DNA of 48,243 bases from an uncultured Clostridia bacterium (lineage in GTDB: Bacteria; Bacillota; Clostridia; UBA1381), in contig CAKSSN010000019.1 of assembly GCA_934489015.1 (NCBI GenBank), positions 1-48,243 of the forward strand. The letters are read 5' to 3'. Positions 24,938 to 32,283 of this stretch are shown here, in pieces. The position numbers were made by a program, and so were the translations under genes. Within the stretch, counting starts at the first letter, position 1. Each line of letters starts with the position of its first letter. Under the pieces are notes generated by a model. The model was given only the letters and a program-made list of their open reading frames with translations, did not search any database and was not told the origin of the DNA.

Positions 24938-25633
24938 ATGCAAAGAGATGTAATTATTGCGTGTGATTTTGCGAGCAGGGAAGAGTGTCTTTCGTTTCTC
25001 GATAAATTTACCGATGTAAAGCCGTTTGTTAAAATCGGAATGGAGCTTTTTTACGCGGCAGGCGCTGATATGGTGCGCGAGATAAAAAAGAGAGGTCATA
25101 AGATTTTTCTCGATTTGAAGCTGTGCGATATTCCGAATACGGTTAAAAAATCAATGCGCGTTTTAAGCAGCCTTGATGTTGATATGTGCAATCTTCATGC
25201 GTTCGGAACGAAAGAGATGATGAAAGCGGCAATTGAGGGTCTTACGAGAGAGGACGGCACAAGACCGATTTTGATAGCCGTAACGCAGCTCACTTCAACG
25301 AGCGAGGAGCGCATGAGAGATGAGCTTTTAATTGACAGACAGATTGACGAGGTTGTAATGCATTACGCAAAAAATGCGCTCGACGCAGGGCTTGACGGCG
25401 TTGTTTGCTCACCACTTGAGGCGGAAAAGGTGCATAAGGTGTGCGGAAAAGACTTTTTGACCGTAACGCCCGGTATACGCTTTGCGGGCGGCGAGGTCGG
25501 AGACCAGGTAAGAGTTACAACTCCGGAGCGCGCAAAGAAAATAGGCTCCGACTTTATAGTTGTCGGCAGACCGATAACCGCAAGCGATGACCCTGTTGAA
25601 GCTTATAAAAGAGCTGTAAGAGAATTTGTATAA
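24938..25633 (+). CDS. pyrF: Orotidine 5'-phosphate decarboxylase
   Basis: A 231-residue TIM-barrel enzyme turning OMP into UMP, the last step of the pathway. The catalytic D-x-K-x-x-D array is present as FLDLKLCDIPNTV (D59, K61, D64). IACD at the N-terminus binds the substrate, and VTPGIRFAGGEVGDQVRVTTPERA plus IVVGRPITAS form the phosphate site. A ribosome site (AAAAGGGGAA) precedes the ATG; the gene lies 19 bp after pyrD. It ends the operon. pyrE and pyrB, needed to complete the pathway, are not in the window. Confidence 0.96.
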   Translation: MQRDVIIACDFASREECLSFLDKFTDVKPFVKIGMELFYAAGADMVREIKKRGHKIFLDLKLCDIPNTVKKSMRVLSSLDVDMCNLHAFGTKEMMKAAIEGLTREDGTRPILIAVTQLTSTSEERMRDELLIDRQIDEVVMHYAKNALDAGLDGVVCSPLEAEKVHKVCGKDFLTVTPGIRFAGGEVGDQVRVTTPERAKKIGSDFIVVGRPITASDDPVEAYKRAVREFV

Positions 25634-25650
25634 AATTTTGTTTGCAAATA

Positions 25651-25688
25651 TTTAAGCGGACTGCGGCTTTCGCGGCAGTCCGCTTAAA
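25651..25688. other. 14-bp perfect hairpin after pyrF
   Basis: TTTAAGCGGACTGC (25651-25664) and GCAGTCCGCTTAAA (25675-25688) with a 10-nt loop. No T-run follows on either strand beyond the A/T ends of the stem. It may protect the 3' end of the pyr transcript or terminate weakly. Confidence 0.5.
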
Positions 25689-25722
25689 TGCAAGCCGCAT
25701 TATAATCATATTTGAAAATGCT

Positions 25723-25761
25723 AATAAAATAAATCCGCAAATTAAGCGGATTTATTTTATT
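25723..25761. terminator. Bidirectional terminator between the pyr and sugar-ABC operons
   Basis: AATAAAATAAATCCGC (25723-25738) and GCGGATTTATTTTATT (25746-25761) form a perfect 16-bp inverted repeat with a 7-nt loop. A/T runs at the ends of both arms let it serve the two converging operons. The remaining sequence to 25938 shows no gene. Confidence 0.75.
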
Positions 25762-25938
25762 ATATAAGCTTTTTGAGCCGCACCTAAACCTAAAGCCAAG
25801 AAAGCGAGTTTATCAGCTTTAAAGGTTTAAAACGCATTTTCCTTATAAAATACGTATTTTTTTAAGAAAATTTTCATTCGTTTAAGTACAGCTTGAGGGA
25901 GTTGAACTCATGCCTGATCAAGCGGCAAATACAGCACA

Positions 25939-26820
25939 TTATCCCTTTACGGCGCCTGCCGAAACTCCGCCTATGATATTTTTCTGGAATATTGTAAACA
26001 CAACAACCTGCGGAATTATCGAGAATATTATGGCGAGCATCTGATAGTCAATCGAAAAGGTTGAATTTTTCATCTTGTACAGCTGAACGCCGAGCATTGT
26101 CATATTATTGTCGGTTATAAGCAGGTACGGCCAGAAGTATTGACCCATTGCGGCATTAAAGGTAAACATTGCAACCGTCATAAACACGGGCATTGACAGC
26201 GGAAGAATAATCCAAAAGAAAATACGCATTATTCCGGCGCCGTCTATTCTTGCCGACTCAACAATCGAATCGGAAATGCCGTCAAAAAAGCTCTTGAAAA
26301 GTATAATGTCAAAAGCGTTTATAAACATGAGCCAAAGAGGAATATATGAGTTTGAAAGATTAATTCCTATAATCGGCACCTTTACAAGCGACATATAAAT
26401 CGGCACTGTTGAGGTTGTGCTTGGAATGAGCATTGACCAGAAAATCAGCATAAACAGTATCTTGTATCCGCAAGGTTTAAGCTTTGAAAGCACGTATCCG
26501 GCTATACCCGATATAAGCAGGTGACAAGCTGTTGCGCCGCCGGCTGCAATAAATGTATTTGCATAGGTTTTATAAAATTTCATTTGGTTCCACGCGAGAG
26601 CTATTTTGCCGAGATCAATTTTATCCGGGAAAAATGACGGCGGTATTTTATATATCTCCGACGGTGATTTAAAGCCCGAAAGCAATACCCATATTATCGG
26701 AATAACCGAAGCAGCGCAGGTTACAACCAATATAAAAACTATTATAGCATATATTAATTTGTTTGATGGCTTTTTCAGGTCGATAGATGACATTATGCCG
26801 TGAGTTTTTTCTGTTTTCAT
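25939..26820 (-). CDS. CUT1 sugar ABC transporter permease (MalG/UgpE-like)
   Basis: A 293-residue inner-membrane permease with six predicted helices. The first is IYAIIVFILVVTCAASVIPIIWVLLSGF-like, followed by a PPSFFPDKIDLG external loop. The EAA loop that docks the ATPase reads ESARIDGAGIMRIFFWIILPLSMP (about residues 194-217). The end KNIIGGVSAGAVKG is the usual finish of MalG-type permeases. GGAGA lies ahead of the ATG, 23 bp after the partner permease gene. No ATPase gene lies in the operon, so a shared MsmX-type ATPase encoded elsewhere is expected (inference). Confidence 0.92.
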   Translation of the reverse strand: MKTEKTHGIMSSIDLKKPSNKLIYAIIVFILVVTCAASVIPIIWVLLSGFKSPSEIYKIPPSFFPDKIDLGKIALAWNQMKFYKTYANTFIAAGGATACHLLISGIAGYVLSKLKPCGYKILFMLIFWSMLIPSTTSTVPIYMSLVKVPIIGINLSNSYIPLWLMFINAFDIILFKSFFDGISDSIVESARIDGAGIMRIFFWIILPLSMPVFMTVAMFTFNAAMGQYFWPYLLITDNNMTMLGVQLYKMKNSTFSIDYQMLAIIFSIIPQVVVFTIFQKNIIGGVSAGAVKG

Positions 26821-26843
26821 TTTTTGATTTCTCCTTTCCGCCG

Positions 26844-27803
26844 TCAGCTCTGGCTGTCTATTTTTTTATTTACGCTCTGATAGAAGAACGTTAAGAAAAG
26901 CAGTATAATAAACATTATAACGCCGAGCGCCATAGAAAACTGAGGCTTATTATAAACAAAGCCGTATTTGTAAATAAGCAGTCCGAGAGATTCCGAAGCG
27001 CCGTTAGGTCCGCCGTCCGTCATAAGCATAGGCTGCTCCATAACGGAAAACACGCCGAGAATTTGCTTTATAAAGAAAAGCAGTGCAATTCCGTAAATAT
27101 GCGGAAGAGTAACGACGCGCAGCTTTGTGAAAAAGCCGCCGCCGTCAATCGTTATTGCCTCGTAAAGCTCGTGCTGAACGCTTTGCAGCGCGGAAAAATA
27201 GTACAGCGCGGCAGGTCCGCAGCCGGTCCATGTCATCATTATTATTATGTACAATATGGTAAGTCTGCTGTCCTGAAGCCATATATACGGCTCAATCCCG
27301 ATTTTAAGCAAAATCATGTTCAAAAGACCGGAGGCACCGGGATAATATATAAAAAACCATATAAGCGCTACCGATGAAGCAGGCAAAACAGCCGGGAAAT
27401 ATACAAGAAAGCGCGTTGTTGTTCGCAGTCGGCATATTTCTTCAAGGCATATTGCAATAAAAATCGGGGGTAAATAACCGACTATTATCGACCAGAATAT
27501 ATATTTAAGCGTGTTCATAAGCGCCTGCCAAAAGTTTGGATCGGCAAAAATTCTTCTGTAATTTTCTATTCCCGCAAACGTTGTAATCTGATAGCCCTTC
27601 ATGTTGAAAAATGACCAGAAGGTACCCAATATTTGCGGACGGTATTTAAAGAAATACAAAAGAAATAATGCCGGAAATATCAGCAGCCACGCAATGATAT
27701 TGTTTTTAAAAATGTTTCTTCCTTTTTTTCTGCTGCTTTTTGCGGCAGCCGCAGATCTTTTTTCTGTATACATACTATTCCTCATACTCCTCCGGTTTTG
27801 CAT
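26844..27803 (-). CDS. CUT1 sugar ABC transporter permease (MalF/UgpA-like)
   Basis: About 310-319 residues. A basic N-terminal tail ends in RKKGRNIFKNN, followed by helix 1 (IIAWLLIFPALFLLYFF). GTFWSFFNMKGYQITTFAGIENYRRIFADPNFWQALMNTLKY is the classic MalF/UgpA start. The EAA loop reads YEAITIDGGGFFTKLRVVTLPHI. The start is uncertain: the ATG at 27803 overlaps the stop of the binding-protein gene (TGATG), and ATGs at 27785 and 27773 follow GGAGG and AGGA. Coupled translation in the operon is clear either way. It pairs with the MalG-like permease for oligosaccharide import. Confidence 0.9.
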   Translation of the reverse strand: MQNRRSMRNSMYTEKRSAAAAKSSRKKGRNIFKNNIIAWLLIFPALFLLYFFKYRPQILGTFWSFFNMKGYQITTFAGIENYRRIFADPNFWQALMNTLKYIFWSIIVGYLPPIFIAICLEEICRLRTTTRFLVYFPAVLPASSVALIWFFIYYPGASGLLNMILLKIGIEPYIWLQDSRLTILYIIIMMTWTGCGPAALYYFSALQSVQHELYEAITIDGGGFFTKLRVVTLPHIYGIALLFFIKQILGVFSVMEQPMLMTDGGPNGASESLGLLIYKYGFVYNKPQFSMALGVIMFIILLFLTFFYQSVNKKIDSQS

Positions 27804-29209
27804 CAATCAGCGTAATCCAAGTAATTGCTTTGGAACTGACTCTGTGCGTCTTTGAGAATTTGCTTTATATCGGCGTTTTTGTTCGTGAGCACCTCCTGAA
27901 TGCATTTGTCAAGTATAGAATACAATTCCTGTGTGCATACGGGCTCTTCAACATGGTAGTCAATTCCTGACGGGTCATTATATGACGCAAGATGTGACGG
28001 GTCAACATTGATATATTCATCTATCAGATAATGGCCGTTTTGCTCATAGTAATAGTCTGAATTCCATGCGCTGAGAGAATGAAGTCCGACAATTTCCTTG
28101 CCGTTTGCAACCTGCTCCTCATATTTTTGGCGATCCTTTGCAATACTTTCCTCGCTGAGCTCAACGGGGAGTATGTTTGTAAATTCAAGCCATTTTATAG
28201 CGGCGTCCGCCTGCTCTTCGGTAGCGTTCGGCGCAATTGCGTATGTTCCGCCGCCCATGAGCGTATAATGAGCCTTAGGACCTGCCGGAACCTTTGCAAA
28301 AATAACCGAATCCTTGCTTATGTCATAGGCTCTTGGAAGCTCTGCCGCCTGATAAACGTTAATAAGGCTCATTGCCGCCTGACCCGAACCGAGAAGGCTT
28401 GTACAGTTTTCCGAATTAATCAGAGTGTTTTCGGGGAGTGAGTTATCTTCCCATTTCATATCATGTAAAAATTTAAGCGCGTCCGCAACTTCCGATGAGT
28501 CAAGATTTGCTTTCCATTTTCCCGAAGAGTCGCGCTCCATAAAGTTTGCGCCGTAATTCCATGCAAGAACGTTAAATATCCATCCGCCGATATTCTGTGT
28601 GGATGGGAAAACAAATCCGGCTTTGCCCGTTTTATCCTTAATCGTCTTTGACATTGTGCGCAGCTCGTCAAATGTTTCGGGGATTTTTACGCTTCCGTCG
28701 CCGTTTGCAAGGCCGGCTTCCTCGAGTAAATCATAGTTCATTGCAAGACCGAGCGAATATATTCCGCCGGGAATATGATATATTCTGCCGTTTTCGGAAA
28801 TTGATTCCATGAAGAAATCGGTTATCTTATCATAGTAATTATATTTTTTAAGTAAATCAGTAACATCATATGAATAATGATTTTCCATTATTCTCTTTGC
28901 TTCCGTCAGAAACGGCTGATAAATTGTCGGCAGAGTATTTCCCTCCGCTTTTGCGTTAAATGTCTGAAGCTCAAAGCCCCATTCGTCAGGTATAATTTCT
29001 ATATCCGGATATTTCTTTTCAAAATCCTCTTTAAGCTTCATTCTCGATTCGTATTTTATCGGATCGCCGTCCTTTGACGGCCATTGTGATACGGTAATCT
29101 GAATTTTGCCGTCTGCGGTCTGCTTCTCGGATTTACATCCGGCAAAGCTCAAAACAGTTATGCCTGCAACCGCAAGAGAAAGTATTCTTTTTGCTTTGTT
29201 ATTAAACAT
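27803..29209 (-). CDS. Sugar ABC transporter substrate-binding lipoprotein
   Basis: A 468-residue extracellular binding protein of the CUT1 family. The signal peptide AKRILSLAVAGITVLSFAGC ends in a lipobox cysteine (C25), so the protein is lipid-anchored outside the cell. KIQITVSQWPSKDG, then FEKKYPDIEIIPDEWGF, and the hinge segment IYHIPGGIYSLGLAMNYDLLEEAGL are typical of MalE/UgpB-like proteins. GGAGC precedes the ATG and a promoter lies at 29254-29282. First gene of the transporter operon, downstream of the membrane-bound AraC regulator. The sugar bound is unknown; neighbours suggest a plant-type oligosaccharide. Confidence 0.92.
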   Translation of the reverse strand: MFNNKAKRILSLAVAGITVLSFAGCKSEKQTADGKIQITVSQWPSKDGDPIKYESRMKLKEDFEKKYPDIEIIPDEWGFELQTFNAKAEGNTLPTIYQPFLTEAKRIMENHYSYDVTDLLKKYNYYDKITDFFMESISENGRIYHIPGGIYSLGLAMNYDLLEEAGLANGDGSVKIPETFDELRTMSKTIKDKTGKAGFVFPSTQNIGGWIFNVLAWNYGANFMERDSSGKWKANLDSSEVADALKFLHDMKWEDNSLPENTLINSENCTSLLGSGQAAMSLINVYQAAELPRAYDISKDSVIFAKVPAGPKAHYTLMGGGTYAIAPNATEEQADAAIKWLEFTNILPVELSEESIAKDRQKYEEQVANGKEIVGLHSLSAWNSDYYYEQNGHYLIDEYINVDPSHLASYNDPSGIDYHVEEPVCTQELYSILDKCIQEVLTNKNADIKQILKDAQSQFQSNYLDYAD

Positions 29210-29253
29210 AATTCATTGCTCCTTTTTGTTTTGGATTTTTATTTTATATTTTA

Positions 29254-29282
29254 AGTATACATGGGAAAGTATGATTTTTCAA
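29254..29282 (-). promoter_or_regulatory. Promoter of the sugar-ABC operon
   Basis: Minus strand TTGAAA (29282-29277), 17 bp, TATACT (29259-29254). It sits in the 267-bp gap after the regulator gene, showing that the transporter can be transcribed separately from its regulator. Confidence 0.6.
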
Positions 29283-29360
29283 TACGCAATAATGCTTAAA
29301 GTATCAAATAATCAATTTATAAAGGTAACGTAAATTTAAAAATTAACAAATATTAAACAT

Positions 29361-29408
29361 AAGAAAAAGAAGCTGCCGATAAAAGCCGGTCAGCTTTCAT
29401 CGGCAGCC
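29361..29408 (-). terminator. Rho-independent terminator of the AraC/Cache regulator gene
   Basis: On the minus strand GCTGCCGAT (29407-29399) pairs with ATCGGCAGC (29380-29372), extended by an AAAGC/GCTTT pair, and is followed by TTCTTTTTCTT. The stem sequence is nearly the same as at 8300-8319 and 14368-14403. Confidence 0.75.
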
Positions 29409-29476
29409 CTTACTCTTTACTTTTCTTTTCCTGCAATCCGGTGCTTTTTAGCATTCCCTTCTATGCGCTTAAAATT

Positions 29477-31759
29477 TTATTTGTGATATTCCTTTCTGTA
29501 TTTGACTGCTGTCATGCCGGTAGACGCTTTAAACACTCTTGAAAAGGTCTGCTTGTTTGAAAATCCCGTTTCGTTCATTATATCCGTTATTGATTTATCC
29601 GTTGATGTTAAAAGCTTTTTTGCGGCGCTTATTCTTGTCTGCGTGAGATATTCATGAAATGTTATTCCAAGATGCTTTTTAAGTATAGAGCAGATATATG
29701 TTTTGCTTATCGAGAAAATCTCCGAAATGCTTTCAAGCGATAATTCCGGATTGCCGTACTCCTTTTGTATATATTCGGTTATATTTGTTGCGGTAGGGTT
29801 TTGTATATCGTAGTCGGTTTTAAAATGTGACATGAGTATCAGAATTTCATTTTTCATATCGTTTACCGGCTTGTCGAGTATTCTAAGCATTGTTTTATGG
29901 TCAATTTCCTCCTCATTGCTGCCGGAGAGCTTTTTCGAGCGCATAACCTTTATTATGATATATACAATCTGCGTATACAGATTTTTCAGTTCGTCGGGCG
30001 AAGCAAATTTATTGCGCTTTAAAATATCATTAAAAAGATTGAAAGCCGACTGATAGTTATAGGTTATCAGATGATTTGTAAAGCTCTCCTCATCCTTGTA
30101 GGAAAGCATACCGCGCGAGCTTTCGGGCTGATGTACATCAAGATTTATTTTTGCGCGCTCACGCGGCATTGCATTGAGAAGCTGCAAGGCTTCCTCGTGT
30201 GATTTTTTCATACCGTCAAGCCCCTTATATATGTTGCCGATCCCGTACATGAGCGCCGCCTGCGCATAGTCTATTTTCAAAAGCTCATTTAGCTTTTTGA
30301 GAATTTCGCTTATTTTTAATGAGGTGTTTTCGGAGTCGGGCGCGTTTATGATTATATATAATGCGCTCTTTTCAACAGAGAGCGTATAGGAGTTAAACTC
30401 GCTTGAAAACATATCCTTTACCACGCTGTAAAACCCTGTTTGAATATTCAGAATTTCCTCCGGCGTAAACACCTCGTAAAAGCTGTGCGTTGGGTAAAGC
30501 TGCAAAATTACTATAGCGAAATAAGGATATTCAAACGACAGCGTTGACATAAGAAAATCCTGAATTTCCTTGCTCGGCGCATGGTCGTTTGAGTTTAGAA
30601 AGTCAATCAGGTATTTCTCCTGCATATACGGCAAAATCATGTCAAAGCTGCTGTTTTTCTTGCTTATTTTCTCAATCGAGCTGTTAATTGAGCGGTACAG
30701 ATCCGTTTCGCTGCCGGACTGCTGATCGCTGCTGAGCCTTGAAGCGATATCCTTAATCGGCGCCGTGATTATGCTGCTTATTTTAAGTGTTATAATTATT
30801 GTTATTATAAGAAGAACAAGCAAAATTGCGGCGGCTTTAACTATTTCTCCGAACTGCTGCCTGTAAAATGACGCATAGGGAATCATCAAATAGAAGGTGT
30901 AGCTGTTGAGGCTGTTGCTGTTTGAGTGTGCCACAACATAATATTTCTGTCGGTTTACGGTACAGTCAAAGGAATCCTTGTTTTGAATAAGATTGTTGTA
31001 AAGCGGCGTATTATATATGTTTTCTGATCTTTTCGTTGCAGTGTTAAACGAAAGCGCCGAGTGGTTATTGAGTATGTACGACTCGCCCATAGAGGTGTAT
31101 TCCGACTGTGATTTATTCATTACTGCATCGAATGATATGTTTACTATAAGCAGATTTTTTATGTTCACGTCGCCGAATTGGCGGAAAATTAAGGGCTGAA
31201 TACATTTTGACTGTCCGTAGAGCGTTGTTATTGTAGGCTGCAGGGAGCGGTACTGATAAAGCGATGAATAATAGTAATTATACTTTTTCCAAAAGCTGTA
31301 GTCATAATTCGAGTAGGAACAGGTTTGTGTAAAAAAAGACTCAGCGTCTGTACATTCTGATGAAGTCAGACAGTAGTCGCTGTATTTGTTATACAGAAAA
31401 ATGCTGTCGACTATGGGAAATTTTTCGGTAAGGGTTTTGCTTATTTGTGCTATTATCCGCGTACCCTCTTCGGGACTTGCGTCATCCTGCTGTAGAAATT
31501 TTGTTACCTCACTGTTGTTTGAATAGCTTTCTATATAGTTTATTATGTTGAATATGTCGTTTTCGGTCTGGTTTGTCATAGCTTTAAGAGCATACATACA
31601 GTTTTGCTTAAGGGCGTTTTTGCTGCGCTGAATATTTATCCACCCGAAAGTATACAGTCCTGCCGAAATAATAAGCACCGGAATTAATATAAGAGTCATT
31701 ATTTTAATCTGTGTTCTTTTTTCGGGATTTGTTTTCGGCTTTGAAATTGTTAAATTCAT
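29477..31759 (-). CDS. Membrane-bound AraC-family regulator with extracellular Cache-like sensor
   Basis: A 760-residue regulator of the YesN/YtdP type. A first helix (IKIMTLILIPVLIISAGLYTFGWI, about 18-42) is followed by an extracellular Cache-like domain of about 250 residues (VDSIFLYNKYSDYCLTS is its best marker). A second helix (IVKAAAILLVLLIITIIITLKI, about 300-322) leads to a HAMP-like turn, a long middle region and a C-terminal double helix-turn-helix (EYGNPELSLESISEIFSISKTYICSILKKHLG and MNETGFSNKQTFSRVFKASTGMTAVKYR). It should sense an outside sugar and activate the adjacent transporter operon. GGAGC precedes the ATG at 31759; a 14-residue upstream extension is less likely. Confidence 0.88.
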   Translation of the reverse strand: MNLTISKPKTNPEKRTQIKIMTLILIPVLIISAGLYTFGWINIQRSKNALKQNCMYALKAMTNQTENDIFNIINYIESYSNNSEVTKFLQQDDASPEEGTRIIAQISKTLTEKFPIVDSIFLYNKYSDYCLTSSECTDAESFFTQTCSYSNYDYSFWKKYNYYYSSLYQYRSLQPTITTLYGQSKCIQPLIFRQFGDVNIKNLLIVNISFDAVMNKSQSEYTSMGESYILNNHSALSFNTATKRSENIYNTPLYNNLIQNKDSFDCTVNRQKYYVVAHSNSNSLNSYTFYLMIPYASFYRQQFGEIVKAAAILLVLLIITIIITLKISSIITAPIKDIASRLSSDQQSGSETDLYRSINSSIEKISKKNSSFDMILPYMQEKYLIDFLNSNDHAPSKEIQDFLMSTLSFEYPYFAIVILQLYPTHSFYEVFTPEEILNIQTGFYSVVKDMFSSEFNSYTLSVEKSALYIIINAPDSENTSLKISEILKKLNELLKIDYAQAALMYGIGNIYKGLDGMKKSHEEALQLLNAMPRERAKINLDVHQPESSRGMLSYKDEESFTNHLITYNYQSAFNLFNDILKRNKFASPDELKNLYTQIVYIIIKVMRSKKLSGSNEEEIDHKTMLRILDKPVNDMKNEILILMSHFKTDYDIQNPTATNITEYIQKEYGNPELSLESISEIFSISKTYICSILKKHLGITFHEYLTQTRISAAKKLLTSTDKSITDIMNETGFSNKQTFSRVFKASTGMTAVKYRKEYHK

Positions 31760-31824
31760 TATCAGAAGCTCCTTTGTTTTTAAATTAATGCTAAATTTCA
31801 CGCAAAATACTGTCTGTTTATTTT

Positions 31825-31853
31825 AGTATACAACAAAGAAATTTTTTTGTCAA
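31825..31853 (-). promoter_or_regulatory. Promoter of the AraC/Cache regulator gene
   Basis: Minus strand TTGACA (31853-31848), exactly 17 bp, TATACT (31830-31825). The start lies about 60 nt before the ATG. Confidence 0.7.
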
Positions 31854-32010
31854 GCCCCTATTTTCTTGCCGGAAAGCAAAAATCGCCTGTAATTATCATA
31901 TGTTTAATATTTAAAAAATTCGTTAAATGATTATACAAATTGGTACTTTTAAAGCTTTTTACGCGCTTTATAAAACGCACATAAGAAAAATGCAATAATA
32001 TTTGATACCT

Positions 32011-32056
32011 TTTGCAATTTTGACTATTGCAAATTGCAGATTTATGTGGTTATAAT
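32011..32056 (+). promoter_or_regulatory. Promoter and TTTGCA/TGCAAA palindrome ahead of the CBM gene
   Basis: TTGCAA (32027-32032), 18 bp, TATAAT (32051-32056). The -35 lies within the inverted repeat TTTGCA (32011-32016) ... TGCAAA (32028-32033), a candidate regulator site. The leader of about 220 nt to 32283 holds a small hairpin CGAAAAG/CTTTTCG near 32113-32133 followed by an A/T-rich run. The rest of the 31854-32283 gap shows no convincing gene. Confidence 0.5.
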
Positions 32057-32283
32057 GAGTTATGTAAGAAAGTGCGCCTTGTGCCGAAGAGCGTTTGGCA
32101 TAATCTCAGAGCGAAAAGGTGTATGCTTTTCGGTGCAATTAATTTTTTTGAAGGGCTGAGGGAGCTTTCCAAGCGCCTGAAGCAATCGGAGGGAGTGATA
32201 AAAAAAGAAATCCGAAAAAACAGTTAGCATTAAGGTTAAAATGCAATCATTTTACTATTAGGGTTAAAAGGAGGAATTTGGAA

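Noticed and set aside
25651..25688. 14-bp hairpin as the main pyr terminator
   Set aside because: No T-run follows; the perfect hairpin at 25723-25761 with A/T runs is the better terminator.
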